Assembly: GCF_001421665.1 (NCBI RefSeq) | Contig: NZ_LMKV01000023.1 | Location: forward strand, 3,879 to 67,878 | Direction of reading: 5' to 3' | DNA length: 64,000 bases | DNA from: Sphingobium sp. Leaf26 | GTDB taxonomy: Bacteria > Pseudomonadota > Alphaproteobacteria > Sphingomonadales > Sphingomonadaceae | In this document: piece by piece, positions 8,933 through 18,169 of the stretch | Position numbering within the stretch: position 1 is the stretch's first letter | Layout of the letters: the number at the start of each line of letters is the position of its first letter | Translations under genes and position numbers: made by a program | The notes under the pieces: generated by a model | What the model was told of the DNA's origin: nothing | Database searches by the model: none | Seen by the model: the letters and a program-made list of their open reading frames with translations, nothing else

Positions 8933-10129
8933 TCAGATGGCGCCGGCGGCGGCGAGGCGCGCGAGTTCCGCCTCGTCCAGCCCCAGCAGTTCGACATAGA
9001 CTTCGGCATTATGCTGGCCGACTTCGCCAGGCGCGAGGCGGCGGATGGAACCGGGCGTGTCGGACAATTTGGGGAAGCTGTTCTGCATCTTGAACTTGCC
9101 CCAGCGGTCGGACTCGACCTCCACCAACGCTTCGCGCGCCTCGAAATGCGGGTCTTCCAGCATCTCCTGCGCCCGGTAGATCTTGCCCGCCGGGATGCTA
9201 TGCTCGATCATCAGCGCTTCAAGTTGATCCACGGTCAACGTGCGGGTCCAGTCGGCGATGATATCGTCCAGTTCGCCCAGATGCCTGCCGCGCGCGACAT
9301 GGGTGGCATAGCGTTCGTCGTTCGCCAGTTCGGGCTGGCCCATCGCCTTGCACAGGCGACCGAAAATCGCGTCCTGATTGGCGCCGATCAGATATTCGCC
9401 GTCGCTCGTGGGATAGACGTTGGACGGCGACACGCCCTCCAGGATCGATCCGGTGCGTTTGCGCACATGGCCCGACACCATATATTCGGGCACCAGGCTT
9501 TCCATGACCTGCAACACCGCTTCGTAGAGCGCGCTGTCCACCACCTGACCCTTGCCGGTCTTTTCCCGTGCGTGAAGCGCCGCGAGCGCGCCCATGCAGC
9601 CATAGGTTGCGGCCAGGCTGTCGCCGATCGACACGCCCATGCGGCTGGGCGCGCGGTCTGCATCACCCACGATATAGCGCCATCCCCCCATCGCCTCGCC
9701 AATGCCGCCAAAACCGGCGCGCGAAGAATAGGGGCCGGTCTGGCCATAGCCCGACACTCGCACGATGATGAGGCGCGGATTGATGGCGTGGAGGATGTCA
9801 GGGCCAAGTCCCCATTTCTCCATCGTACCGGGCTTGAAATTCTCGATCAGTATGTCGGCATGGGCGACAAGCTTGCGCACGATATCCTGACCTTCGGTCA
9901 CGCGCAGATTGGCGGAGACGGAGCGCTTGTTGCGGGCGACCACTTCCCACCACAGTTTCGCGTCGCCATGGCCCCAATTGCGCATCGGGTCGCCTTGTTC
10001 CGGTGGCTCCACCTTGATGACGTCCGCGCCCATATCGCCGAGCAACTGGCCGCAGAAGGGACCGGCGATCAGCTGGCCCAGTTCGATGACGCGGATGTCA
10101 GACAGGGCGCCGGGATTGGTCGTGTTCAT
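8933..10129 (-). CDS. CaiB/BaiF-family (class III) CoA-transferase
   Basis: 398 residues from [10 protein letters not shown]. The start ATG at 10129 has GGAG 6-9 nt upstream and follows the previous stop by one base. N-terminal motifs [21 protein letters not shown] and [19 protein letters not shown] are typical of class III CoA-transferases, which move CoA between a thioester and a carboxylate through an aspartyl-CoA intermediate; [14 protein letters not shown] and [12 protein letters not shown] follow. Succinyl-CoA:(R)-citramalate CoA-transferase of Chloroflexus belongs to this family. The neighbouring hydratase and lyase make a hydroxydicarboxylate the expected acceptor. Confidence 0.85.
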   Translation of the reverse strand: MNTTNPGALSDIRVIELGQLIAGPFCGQLLGDMGADVIKVEPPEQGDPMRNWGHGDAKLWWEVVARNKRSVSANLRVTEGQDIVRKLVAHADILIENFKPGTMEKWGLGPDILHAINPRLIIVRVSGYGQTGPYSSRAGFGGIGEAMGGWRYIVGDADRAPSRMGVSIGDSLAATYGCMGALAALHAREKTGKGQVVDSALYEAVLQVMESLVPEYMVSGHVRKRTGSILEGVSPSNVYPTSDGEYLIGANQDAIFGRLCKAMGQPELANDERYATHVARGRHLGELDDIIADWTRTLTVDQLEALMIEHSIPAGKIYRAQEMLEDPHFEAREALVEVESDRWGKFKMQNSFPKLSDTPGSIRRLAPGEVGQHNAEVYVELLGLDEAELARLAAAGAI

Positions 10130-10130
10130 A

Positions 10131-11042
10131 TTACTGCTCCGATTGATTGGCGGAGGGAAAAGCACCGGCGCGTGCGACCATGGAGGGCAATGGCTTGCCC
10201 ATGACGGTGGTGAACCAGCGATTGGCGTCGATCAGCATGTCAAGATCCACGCCGGTCGCGATGCCGGACCGCTCCAGCAGATATTGCACATCTTCGGTCG
10301 ACACATTGCCTGCGGCGCCCGGCGCAAACGGACAGCCGCCAAGGCCACCCAGCGATGCGTCGATCGTGGTCGCCCCCGCCTCCACCGCTGCCCAAACATT
10401 GGCCAGGCCGGTGTTCCGCGTATCGTGGAAATGACAGCGGATGGGCATGTCCGGCACGGCAGCGCGCACGCGCGTCACCAGCGCCGTCACCTCGGCGGGA
10501 ACGGCGACGCCGATCGTATCGGCCAGCGCGATCTCTCGTGGGCCGGACTTCGCCAGTTCCACCGCCATGGCGACGACATGATCGGGCGACACGAACCCCT
10601 CGAACGGGCAACCGAATGCGGCGCCGATCGTCACCTGCGCGCTGCGCCCCGCGGCTTTGGCCAGCGCGATGATGTCGCGGGCCGACTGCACGGATTCCGC
10701 GCTGGTCTGCCCCTGATTGCGCATGGCGAAACTGTCGCTCGCCACGCAGACCGCGCCCAATTCATCCACCTTGGTCAGCAGCGCCCGCTTCGCGCCCCGC
10801 ACGTTGAGGACAAGCCCCACATAGATCGCATCGTCCCGGTCGGGCAACGCCGCGATCACCGTCTCCGCGTCGGCCATCTGCGGAACGCGACGGGGATTGA
10901 CGAAACTCGCCACCTCGATACGGCGAACGCCAGCCGCCAGAGCGCGGCCGACCAGCGCGACCTTGTCAGCGGTCGATACGATCAGGCTTTCATTCTGAAG
11001 CCCGTCGCGCGGCCCCACCTCGACCAGTTCGATCCTGCGCAC
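10131..11042 (-). CDS. HMG-CoA lyase-like enzyme (DRE-TIM family)
   Basis: 303 residues with the HMG-CoA lyase hallmarks: VEVGPRDGLQNE near the N-terminus, IEVASFVNPRRVPQMAD, CHFHDTRNTGLAN and the cysteine loop GLGGCPFAPGAAGN. These enzymes cleave 3-hydroxyacyl-CoA esters into acetyl-CoA and a keto product. The (R)-citramalyl-CoA lyase of Chloroflexus is a family member and gives acetyl-CoA plus pyruvate. Directly coupled to the CoA-transferase (one base gap) and next to the LeuCD-like hydratase, it probably catalyses the last C-C cleavage of the operon. HMG-CoA (leucine catabolism) is a less likely substrate because no other leucine-degradation gene is present. Confidence 0.85.
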   Translation of the reverse strand: MRRIELVEVGPRDGLQNESLIVSTADKVALVGRALAAGVRRIEVASFVNPRRVPQMADAETVIAALPDRDDAIYVGLVLNVRGAKRALLTKVDELGAVCVASDSFAMRNQGQTSAESVQSARDIIALAKAAGRSAQVTIGAAFGCPFEGFVSPDHVVAMAVELAKSGPREIALADTIGVAVPAEVTALVTRVRAAVPDMPIRCHFHDTRNTGLANVWAAVEAGATTIDASLGGLGGCPFAPGAAGNVSTEDVQYLLERSGIATGVDLDMLIDANRWFTTVMGKPLPSMVARAGAFPSANQSEQ

Positions 11043-11058
11043 GCCCTCGCCTTTCCCG

Positions 11059-11832
11059 TCAGAACTCGGCCATCAAACGGCCATAGCCATGAACTTTATC
11101 GTGAATACCGTTCTCGCGCAGGGCGTGCCAGTAAGTCGCGGTGTTGATCGCGATCACCGGCTTGCCCAGCCACATCTCGGCAGCGGCGGCGAGACGGATG
11201 GCAGACAGGTTGGTGCCCACCTGGATGATCGCGTCGACATCGTCGCCGTCCAACTGCTTCATCGTATCACGGATGCGCTCCGGCGTGACCTCCGCAATGG
11301 CGATCCAGGACGGGCATTGCAGCGGTACGTCGCGCACTGTTTCATAGCCATAGTCGGACAGGAAATTGCGCACTTCGGCGTTGGCCGTCGGGAAATAGGG
11401 CGACAGGAAAGCGATCTTCTTCACCCCGCCATAAGCAGCCAGAGCCGCCGCCGTAGCTTCGGAGCCGGTCGAAACCTTCAGGCCCGACACCTCTTCGACA
11501 TTCTCGCGCCATTTGCGCCCACCCTCGGCCCCGCCGAAGAAGGTGACCGCCGACATGCCCATGACCAGATAGTCGGGCTGGCAAGTCAGTACGCCATGCA
11601 CGGCATCGATCGTGTTTTCGCTGATCTGCCAGGCGCCGGCCATGAACGTCTCGTTCGACACCGCCTGCGCATTATCCACCACGATGCGGCTATAATGGTT
11701 GGTGACGCCGTGCGGGCGCAAATCGTCGAAATCGGGCTGCACGATAGTATTTGTCGATGGGCCGAGTACGCCGAATTTCATCCGGGGGCCAAGCGAATCC
11801 GCGCTGCGGCGAATGGCTGTATCGATGGTCAT
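11059..11832 (-). CDS. Asp/Glu racemase / maleate isomerase-like protein without the catalytic Cys pair
   Basis: 257 residues of the superfamily that includes maleate isomerase, arylmalonate decarboxylase and hydantoin racemase (FGVLGPSTNTIVQPD, ALAAYGGVKKIAFLSPY, KPVIAINTATYWHALR). The two loops that normally carry catalytic cysteines read VMGMSAVTFFGG (Met93) and IIQVGTNLSAI (Thr207). The only cysteines, Cys84 and Cys173, lie elsewhere. It is therefore unlikely to be a classical two-base racemase or maleate isomerase. Its stop lies 17 nt before the lyase gene, and its start overlaps the monooxygenase stop by 4 nt (ATGA), so it is part of the pathway. Confidence 0.75.
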   Translation of the reverse strand: MTIDTAIRRSADSLGPRMKFGVLGPSTNTIVQPDFDDLRPHGVTNHYSRIVVDNAQAVSNETFMAGAWQISENTIDAVHGVLTCQPDYLVMGMSAVTFFGGAEGGRKWRENVEEVSGLKVSTGSEATAAALAAYGGVKKIAFLSPYFPTANAEVRNFLSDYGYETVRDVPLQCPSWIAIAEVTPERIRDTMKQLDGDDVDAIIQVGTNLSAIRLAAAAEMWLGKPVIAINTATYWHALRENGIHDKVHGYGRLMAEF

Positions 11833-13022
11833 GCGATGCTCTCCGCTTCTTCGAGACTCTTGAACATCGCCTGCTTCAACAGATACTCACGACGCAGCCC
11901 GTCATCAGCGCGGATTTCCGCCATACGGCTACGGCGGAGCCTGCTGGCTTCGCCCGCGCCCTGCTCCATGAAGGCCATATTTTCGATCGTCTGCGCCTGG
12001 ATGAAATTCAATGTGACGGTCCGCCGCTGCCTGTCGAAACGCTCCAACTGTGCCCGGTCGCCATCGTGGCGCAGGATCGAATAGAGTTTCTCGGTCAGGT
12101 TCCAGGCATCGTGGATGCCGCTGTTCATGCCGAAACCACCCAGCGGGTTGTTGAGATGCGCAGCGTCGCCGATCAGCAGCATCCGCCCTTTGACGAAGCT
12201 TTTCGCGACACGCTGGTGCACGCGATAGATGGTGCGATGCTCGGTTTCGACGGGGATGTCGCCGACGATCCGGCTGAACACCTTGGCTGCGTTCTCGTTG
12301 GAAATCAGTTCCTCGTTGCTCAGCGCGCCGTCCGCCGGCACCAATACCCGCCACAGCGTCGGCACACGCAGCAGCACCAGCCATTCATCGGGGTCGGAAA
12401 TATAATTCACATAGGAAAGGTTCGGGACATGATCCTCGATCGGCAACGCGGTCGACAGGCTGACGAACTTCTCTTCATAGGTGAAGCCTTCGAACTCCAC
12501 GTCCATCTTCTGCCGTACCACGGAACGTGAACCATCCGCACCGATCAGAAATTTGGTGTGGATTTCGGTCGAAACGCCGTCGATCACAACCGTCGCGATC
12601 ACGCCATCCGCGACTTCACGCGCATCGATCAACTGCGCGTTGAAGCGCATGTCGATCTTGGGATCGTCGATCATCCGCTGGGCCAGCAGGTTTGCCATAT
12701 GGAACTGTTCGCACTGCAACCGGAACGGGAAACGCGCATGGTCAGCAATCTCGGTCAGGTCGAAATCGATAACCTCGCCGCTTTTGCGGTCGCGCATATG
12801 ATAGACCGGCGCCTTGAGGCCTTGCGCGATCAGCGGATCGGCTGCGCCGATTTCGTCCAGCATTTCCAGCGTCGCAGCATGGAATGTGGATGCCCGCAGA
12901 TCATGGGCGCAGGACGCCTGTGCCTCGCACAGCATAACGTCGATATTCATCGCCGCTAAGCGCGATGCGGCAATCGTACCCACAGGACCGGCGCCCACCA
13001 CAAGGGCTTCGACTTTGCGCAT
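11829..13022 (-). CDS. FAD-dependent aromatic hydroxylase, MhpA/PheA-like (copy 1)
   Basis: 397 residues with group A flavin monooxygenase motifs: the Rossmann GAGPVG (residues 11-16), the FLIGADGSRS stretch (DG motif) and GDAAHLNNPLGGFGMNSG (GD motif) near residue 290. These enzymes use NAD(P)H and O2 to hydroxylate an activated aromatic or heteroaromatic ring. There is no C-terminal thioredoxin-like domain, so it is short compared with MhpA. A paralogue of exactly equal length and clearly high identity is at 37312-38505. It is the first gene of the nine-gene minus operon, divergent from an IclR gene. ATG 13022 is chosen because any upstream start would cross the operator region. Confidence 0.85.
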   Translation of the reverse strand: MRKVEALVVGAGPVGTIAASRLAAMNIDVMLCEAQASCAHDLRASTFHAATLEMLDEIGAADPLIAQGLKAPVYHMRDRKSGEVIDFDLTEIADHARFPFRLQCEQFHMANLLAQRMIDDPKIDMRFNAQLIDAREVADGVIATVVIDGVSTEIHTKFLIGADGSRSVVRQKMDVEFEGFTYEEKFVSLSTALPIEDHVPNLSYVNYISDPDEWLVLLRVPTLWRVLVPADGALSNEELISNENAAKVFSRIVGDIPVETEHRTIYRVHQRVAKSFVKGRMLLIGDAAHLNNPLGGFGMNSGIHDAWNLTEKLYSILRHDGDRAQLERFDRQRRTVTLNFIQAQTIENMAFMEQGAGEASRLRRSRMAEIRADDGLRREYLLKQAMFKSLEEAESIA

Positions 13023-13102
13023 TGTTTCCCCACTGTCCGAAGAATTTGTCGCCCATAGCCATTGCATCGTCGCACGGTACGGCGAACCCGACAGCCGGAA
13101 TA

Positions 13103-13119
13103 TCTTCGCCAGGCGAACA
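13103..13119. promoter_or_regulatory. Candidate IclR operator, site A
   Basis: TCTTC-GCCAGGC-GAACA matches the TGTTC-N7-GAACA palindrome at 9 of 10 arm positions. A further TGTTC begins at 13124, making CGAACA-TGCT-TGTTCG (13114-13129). It lies between the divergent monooxygenase and IclR genes. Confidence 0.6.
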
Positions 13120-13172
13120 TGCTTGTTCGACCATCGCTTGACAGTAGCGGCACTTCGGCGAAATCTTTTCCC

Positions 13173-13991
13173 ATGATGGACACCCCGATCGACACAGACG
13201 ACACCAGAGACAAGGATCGTTCGATCCGGTCGATCGCGCGCTGCATCGCCGTGTTGCAGGCGATCAATCGCGGCAGCGGCCTGACCCTGACGGAGATTGC
13301 GCGCAGCGCGGCTATCCCCCACCCCACCGCGACGCGCATCATCAAGACGCTGATCGACGAGGGACTGATCGAGCAGGAGCCGGCGCGCAAGCGCTACCGC
13401 CCGACCGCACTCGTGCAGACGCTGTCGTGCGGATTCCAGAATCACGATAGACTGGTGGTGGTGGCCCGCCCCCATATCATGCGGCTGACGCAACAATTTA
13501 ATTGGCCCGTGAGCCTGGCGACCAGGGTCGGCCAGGCGATGGTAGTACGCGATTCCACCAGCACGATCACATCGCTGACCTTCAACAACTATTATCCCGG
13601 CTGGCAGGTGCCGTTATTGCCGTCGGCATCAGGTCGCGCCTATTTCTCCTTCGCGCCCCAATCCGAACAGGCCGAACTGCTCCAACAATATCGCGCGACG
13701 GGGCAAGGCATCGATCCGCTGACGCTGCGCACATTCGAAAGCGGAGAGGCGCAGCGCAGGATCCGGGAACAGGGCTATGCAGCGGTGGCGCGCAATCATT
13801 ATTCGGCCAATCCGGGCAAGACATCCTCGATTGCGGTGCCGCTGTTTGAGGGCGACAAGCTTGTCGGCTCGCTCGCCATGATTTTCTTCGCCAATGCGAT
13901 GTCGATGACCGATGCGATCGAGCGGCTGTTGCCGCCGCTGCGTATGACGGCGGAGACGATCGGCGGGAACCTGCTGGAAACCGCCGAATAG
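13173..13991 (+). CDS. IclR-family transcriptional regulator (copy 1)
   Basis: About 272 residues starting MMDTPIDTDDT. The N-terminal winged helix-turn-helix (RSIARCIAVLQAINRGSG, LTEIARSAAIPHPTATRI, LIDEGLIEQE, about residues 18-68) precedes the C-terminal effector domain, with the typical DSTSTITSLTFNNYYPGW and GRAYFSFA segments. IclR regulators of catabolic operons bind palindromes near the promoter and respond to a pathway acid or aromatic. It is divergent from the nine-gene operon, with the site A palindrome between them, and upstream of the lyase/dehydrogenase operon. ATG at 13173 or 13176 is the most plausible start. A paralogue is at 36324-37130. Confidence 0.9.
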   Translation: MMDTPIDTDDTRDKDRSIRSIARCIAVLQAINRGSGLTLTEIARSAAIPHPTATRIIKTLIDEGLIEQEPARKRYRPTALVQTLSCGFQNHDRLVVVARPHIMRLTQQFNWPVSLATRVGQAMVVRDSTSTITSLTFNNYYPGWQVPLLPSASGRAYFSFAPQSEQAELLQQYRATGQGIDPLTLRTFESGEAQRRIREQGYAAVARNHYSANPGKTSSIAVPLFEGDKLVGSLAMIFFANAMSMTDAIERLLPPLRMTAETIGGNLLETAE

Positions 13992-14002
13992 CCAAGAGCA
14001 TT

Positions 14003-14019
14003 TGTTCACCAGACGAACG
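14003..14019. promoter_or_regulatory. Candidate IclR operator, site B
   Basis: TGTTC-ACCAGAC-GAACG matches the island palindrome at 9 of 10 arm positions. It lies 12 nt after the IclR stop and about 90 nt before the start of the lyase gene at 14111. Confidence 0.55.
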
Positions 14020-14110
14020 AAATATGGCCATATATTGAACGCCCGCCCTGCATGAGTAGGCCATGCATCACCGGCTGTGGCGCTCGGTTGCGCGTGCCGG
14101 CGGAGCAGAC

Positions 14111-14980
14111 ATGGCCAATCCTATTCTATCGCAAAAATTACGCGCGGGCGAATTCATCACCGCGCCCGGCATCCAGGACATGATCACCGCAGTGATCGCC
14201 AACGAAATCGGTTTCGACGCCGTATATGGCTCCGGATACTGGCTGACGGCATCGGCCTATGGCCTGCCCGACGCTGGTATCGCGTCCGTCACGCAGATGA
14301 CCGATCGCATGGCAACACTGGTCCGGTCATCCACCGCGCCGGTCATCGCCGACGCCGATACAGGCTATGGCGGCCTGCTGAACGTCCATCATACCGTGCG
14401 CGGCTATGAAGCGGCGGGCGTCACCGCTATTCAAATCGAAGATCAGCAATTCCCCAAGAAATGCGGCCATACCCCGTTCAAGCGGATTGTGCCCGTGGAG
14501 GAGATGGTCGCCAAGATCAAGGTCGCCCGCGACGCGCGGGAGGACGAGAATTTCCTGATCATCGCACGCACCGACGCGCGCCAGAGTGAAGGACTGGCGG
14601 GCGTGCTGCGCCGTATGGAAGCCTATGCCGACGCGGGGGCCGACATCCTGTTCCCCGAAGCGCTAGCCAGCGAAGAAGAAATGCGCATCCAGTGCGCCGC
14701 GATCGACCGGCCCTTCATCGCCAATATGGCGTCGGGCGGCGTGACGCCCATCCTGCCGGTAGAGACGTTGAAGCAGATCGGCTTTTCGATGGCGATCTTC
14801 CCGGCGCTCACCAGCCTGGTGTCGGCGGCAGCGGTGCGATCGTCGCTCCTGGCCTTGAAGCAGGGCGACGGATCGGGTGGCGACCAGCCGCTATATGATT
14901 TCAAACGCTTCTGCTCGCTCATCGGCTTCGAGGACGTTTGGGCCTTTGAACGCAAATGGGCCGACGCGGAACAGAATTGA
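14111..14980 (+). CDS. Isocitrate lyase/PEP mutase-family carbon-carbon lyase
   Basis: 289 residues from [13 protein letters not shown] 14111 is chosen because GGAG lies about 6-9 nt upstream. The family's Mg2+-binding segment ([10 protein letters not shown], about 79-88) and the active-site loop FPKKCGH with Cys118 are intact, so it should be a true lyase rather than a PEP mutase, which lacks this loop Cys. Relatives cleave methylisocitrate, 2,3-dimethylmalate or oxaloacetate-type substrates to pyruvate or glyoxylate. With a LeuCD-like hydratase in the same island, a 2,3-dimethylmalate-type or methylmalate-type substrate is reasonable inference. It leads an operon with the dehydrogenase at 15006 and the SDR at 16336. 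Confidence 0.85.
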   Translation: MANPILSQKLRAGEFITAPGIQDMITAVIANEIGFDAVYGSGYWLTASAYGLPDAGIASVTQMTDRMATLVRSSTAPVIADADTGYGGLLNVHHTVRGYEAAGVTAIQIEDQQFPKKCGHTPFKRIVPVEEMVAKIKVARDAREDENFLIIARTDARQSEGLAGVLRRMEAYADAGADILFPEALASEEEMRIQCAAIDRPFIANMASGGVTPILPVETLKQIGFSMAIFPALTSLVSAAAVRSSLLALKQGDGSGGDQPLYDFKRFCSLIGFEDVWAFERKWADAEQN

Positions 14981-15005
14981 TCCATTTTTCAGGGAGAGCA
15001 AGGCC

Positions 15006-16343
15006 ATGGCACGCTGGTTGAAGCGCGGCGACAAGACCAATGACAAACCCGCCGTTCTTGGCCAGGTGCGCGAGACGGTGGAGCGCGCACTTGCCGACAT
15101 CGCCGCACGCGGCGACGATGCGGTGCGCGAGATGTCGCAGAAATTCGACGGCTGGGTACCGGAAAACTTCCTGCTGTCGGAACGGGAAAAGCAGGATTGC
15201 CTGGACCAGTTGTCGGCGCAGCACCTGAAGGACATCGAATTCGCCCAGACACAGGTTCGCAATTTCGCCCGCATCCAGCGCGACAGCATGAAGGATGTGG
15301 AGGTCGAAACCCTGCCCGGCGTGATCCTGGGCCATCGCAACGTGCCGGTGAACGCCGCTGGATGCTATGTGCCGGGCGGCAAATATCCGCTGCTCGCCTC
15401 CGCCCATATGTCGGTCATCACCGCCAAGGTAGCGGGCGTGCCGCGTGTTGCCACCTGCGCTCCGCCGTTTCAGGGCAAGCCCGCGCCAGCGATCGTCGCG
15501 GCGCAGGTCATGGCGGGGGCCGACGAAATCTATGTGCTGGGCGGTATCCAGGCGGTCGGCGCACTGGCGCTGGGTACGGCCTCGATCAAGCCGGTCGACA
15601 TCCTTGTCGGTCCGGGCAACGCCTTCGTCGCCGAAGCCAAGAGGCAGTTGTTCGGCAAGGTCGGGATCGACCTGTTTGCCGGGCCGACCGAAACGCTGGT
15701 GATCGCAGACGAGATCGGATGCGACGGCGAACTGGCGGCGACCGACCTGCTGGGACAGGCAGAACATGGACCCGACAGCCCGGCGATCCTGCTGACCACA
15801 TCGGAAAAGCTGGCGCATGACACGATGCGGGAGATTGAGCGACTGCTCAAGATCCTGCCGACTGCGGCGCATGCCGGGAGGGCATGGGCCGACTATGGTG
15901 AGGTCATCATCGCCCAAGACGACGCCGAGATGGTCCGCATCGCCGACGAGATTGCGTCGGAACATGTGCAGGTGATGACGGCCGACCCGGATTATTTCCT
16001 GAATGCCATGACCAATTATGGTGCACTGTTTCTGGGTCCGCGCACCAATGTCAGCTATGGTGACAAGGTGATCGGCACTAACCATACGCTGCCCACCGGC
16101 AAGGCCGCGCGCTATACTGGCGGGCTATGGGTCGGCAAATTCCTCAAGACCTGCACCTATCAGAAGGTGCTGACTGATGAGGCAAGTGCGCTGATCGGTG
16201 AATATTGTTCGCGACTGTGCGGGCTGGAGGGCTTTGCCGGTCATGGCGAGCAGGCCAATGTCCGTGTGCGCCGCTATGGCGGGGTCGATGTCCCCTATGC
16301 CGGCACGGCGGCCCCTTCCGCACTGACCGCCGTCGATGGCTGA
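15006..16343 (+). CDS. Histidinol dehydrogenase-like NAD-dependent alcohol dehydrogenase
   Basis: 445 residues, ATG 15006 with GGGAG upstream. It has the histidinol-dehydrogenase fold signatures: [45 protein letters not shown] and [20 protein letters not shown] uses Zn2+ and NAD+ for a four-electron oxidation of an alcohol to an acid. Paralogues outside his operons, such as the HpsN-type sulfopropanediol dehydrogenases, oxidise other hydroxymethyl groups. No other histidine gene is nearby, and it is placed between a C-C lyase and an SDR. It therefore probably oxidises a hydroxymethyl side chain of a pathway intermediate. Confidence 0.8.
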   Translation: MARWLKRGDKTNDKPAVLGQVRETVERALADIAARGDDAVREMSQKFDGWVPENFLLSEREKQDCLDQLSAQHLKDIEFAQTQVRNFARIQRDSMKDVEVETLPGVILGHRNVPVNAAGCYVPGGKYPLLASAHMSVITAKVAGVPRVATCAPPFQGKPAPAIVAAQVMAGADEIYVLGGIQAVGALALGTASIKPVDILVGPGNAFVAEAKRQLFGKVGIDLFAGPTETLVIADEIGCDGELAATDLLGQAEHGPDSPAILLTTSEKLAHDTMREIERLLKILPTAAHAGRAWADYGEVIIAQDDAEMVRIADEIASEHVQVMTADPDYFLNAMTNYGALFLGPRTNVSYGDKVIGTNHTLPTGKAARYTGGLWVGKFLKTCTYQKVLTDEASALIGEYCSRLCGLEGFAGHGEQANVRVRRYGGVDVPYAGTAAPSALTAVDG

Positions 16344-17106
16344 CATATTGCCGTGCACACCGTCCTTCCGCCTCGACGGCCGGCGGGCGCTGGTGACGGG
16401 CGCAGGCAAGGGCATCGGCCTTGCCTGCGCCGCCGCTCTGGCGGAGGCTGGCGCGGAGGTGACGCTGGTGGCGCGCACGCTCGCCGATGTAGAGGCGGGC
16501 GCGGCGGCGATCAGGGACGCGGGCGGTCAGGCAGTTGCGTTGCCGCTTGACGTCGGCGATCTCGGCGCGGCGGAAGCCGCGATCGGAGCGGCGGGGCCTT
16601 TCGATATATTGGTCAACAATGCCGGTATTAACCGGCCTATGCCCATGCACGATGTTACGCCATCCGATTACGACGCCGTGCTGGACCTCAACGTCAAGGC
16701 CGCCTTCTTTGTTGCGCAGGCGGTGGTGCGCGGGTTGATCACAGCGAAGCGGCCCGGTTCGATCATCCATATGGGGTCGCAGATGGGCCATGTCGGCGGC
16801 GTCAACCGCTCGCTCTACTGCGCGTCCAAATGGGCTGTAGAGGGCATGTCCAAGAGCTTTGCGCTCGATCTCGCGCTCTATGGCATTCGGTCCAACACGA
16901 TCGCGCCAACCTTTATCGAGACGCCGATGACGAAGCCCTTTTTCGAAGATGCAGCGTTTCGCACCGATGTGTTGAAAAAGATCAAACTCGGCCGGATCGG
17001 CCGGGTCGAGGATCTGATGGGGGCTGTTTTGTTTCTGGCGTCCGACGCCTCTGCACTGGTGACGGGAACCAGCATTGTCGTCGATGGCGGATGGACGGCG
17101 GATTAG
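16336..17106 (+). CDS. Short-chain dehydrogenase/reductase (SDR 1)
   Basis: 256 residues of the classical SDR type. The cofactor motif is TGAGKGIG (about residues 21-28), the NNAG motif appears as ILVNNAGIN, and the catalytic set is Ser in HMGSQMG, Tyr in SLYCASK and the following Lys. The C-terminal [12 protein letters not shown] is typical of the family. It reversibly oxidises an alcohol with NAD(P). The start overlaps the HDH-like stop by 8 nt, showing tight coupling. It ends the lyase operon; about 170 bp of non-coding DNA separates it from the convergent SDR 2. Confidence 0.85.
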   Translation: MADILPCTPSFRLDGRRALVTGAGKGIGLACAAALAEAGAEVTLVARTLADVEAGAAAIRDAGGQAVALPLDVGDLGAAEAAIGAAGPFDILVNNAGINRPMPMHDVTPSDYDAVLDLNVKAAFFVAQAVVRGLITAKRPGSIIHMGSQMGHVGGVNRSLYCASKWAVEGMSKSFALDLALYGIRSNTIAPTFIETPMTKPFFEDAAFRTDVLKKIKLGRIGRVEDLMGAVLFLASDASALVTGTSIVVDGGWTAD

Positions 17107-17275
17107 GCCGGCACGATTGACGGCTTCGTGACGCTTAACTTCGCATATTTCCCGCAAATGTTGTAATTTTAGTTCGCTACCATGATCCTATCGCAAAGTC
17201 GGCGGATTGTTCGGATTGACCATGCGATAAGCGCCACAAAGGCGATTGTCGCATGATTGGCCCGTTGTTGGACAG

Positions 17276-18169
17276 TCACAATATCCGCGGCACCACCACA
17301 GGTTCGGTCACGCTTTGTGCGGCGGCCATTTCCCACCCGGCATCATCGTCCCAGTCCTTTGCCACGAAACGGCGACCGTTCCACGACGCCGATTCGTCGG
17401 CCGCCAGCCATAGCGAAGGCGGGACGATCACGTCGGCAGGCAGCAGGCCCGCCAACGTCCCTTCGCTCCCGCCACCGCTATTCTTCCCCGCGCGAAATCC
17501 GGGGATGGCGCGCGCGCCAACATTGTCGCCAGGTATCAATGCGGTGTCGCTCGCGCCGCCGGGCAGCAGGCCGTTTACCGTAACGCCGCTGCCAGCCAGA
17601 TCACGCGCCCAGATCGCCGTGCTCGCTTCCAGCGCCGCCTTGCTCGCGCCATAGGGGCCACGGCCGCTGACCGTCATGGTCGGGCCAGACGTCAACATAT
17701 TGATGATCCGACCCAAGCCCTGCCCCACCATGTCCTGCACCAACGCCTGGGTCATCAGGAACGGGCCGACGATGTTGGTGACGATCAGCCGCTCGTAACC
17801 GCCTGCGTCCGCTTCCCAGAAGCGCGACGGCGCTTCCCGGTCGAACCGCGTCATTGCCTCGGCCGGGCTGCGCGCCGCATTATTGAACAGGACGTCCACA
17901 CCGCCCATCTTGCCCCGCGCCACGCTGGCGATACGTTTGCAATCCGCCTCCAACGTTACATCGGCCAGTTCGCCGATACAGCAATCTGGCGCAATCGCAT
18001 TGGCGTCGGCAATCGTGCGGCGCAATTCCTCCCCATTGCGAGCGGCGGTCAGCATCAGCCGTGCCCCCTGTCGCGCGAAGGCCAGTGCAAGTTCACGACC
18101 AAAGCCACGGCCGCCACCCGTGATGAGGATGCGGCGATCGGTGAGCGAGGGATATCGAGTCATGGTCAC
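17276..18169 (-). CDS. Short-chain dehydrogenase/reductase (SDR 2)
   Basis: 297 residues with the SDR cofactor motif GGGRGFG, VDVLFNNAARSP (NNAA in place of NNAG), and the catalytic Tyr-x3-Lys in GPYGASKAALE. The Ser region reads NMLTSGPTM. It is longer than SDR 1, with about 40 extra C-terminal residues (FVAKDWDDDAGWEMAAAQ). The start is GTG 18169, overlapping the preceding gene's stop (GTGA), or ATG 18163. It is co-transcribed with the M24-family gene upstream. Substrate unknown. Confidence 0.8.
   Translation of the reverse strand: MTMTRYPSLTDRRILITGGGRGFGRELALAFARQGARLMLTAARNGEELRRTIADANAIAPDCCIGELADVTLEADCKRIASVARGKMGGVDVLFNNAARSPAEAMTRFDREAPSRFWEADAGGYERLIVTNIVGPFLMTQALVQDMVGQGLGRIINMLTSGPTMTVSGRGPYGASKAALEASTAIWARDLAGSGVTVNGLLPGGASDTALIPGDNVGARAIPGFRAGKNSGGGSEGTLAGLLPADVIVPPSLWLAADESASWNGRRFVAKDWDDDAGWEMAAAQSVTEPVVVPRIL

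Noticed and set aside
7587..12530. Several long plus-strand frames across the first operon
   Set aside because: They are antisense shadows of LeuC, CoA-transferase, lyase and monooxygenase genes, which have full family motifs on the minus strand.
13023..13496. N-terminal extension of monooxygenase 1
   Set aside because: It would overlap the IclR gene and operator; the paralogue shows that the FAD motif begins about 10 residues after the chosen start.
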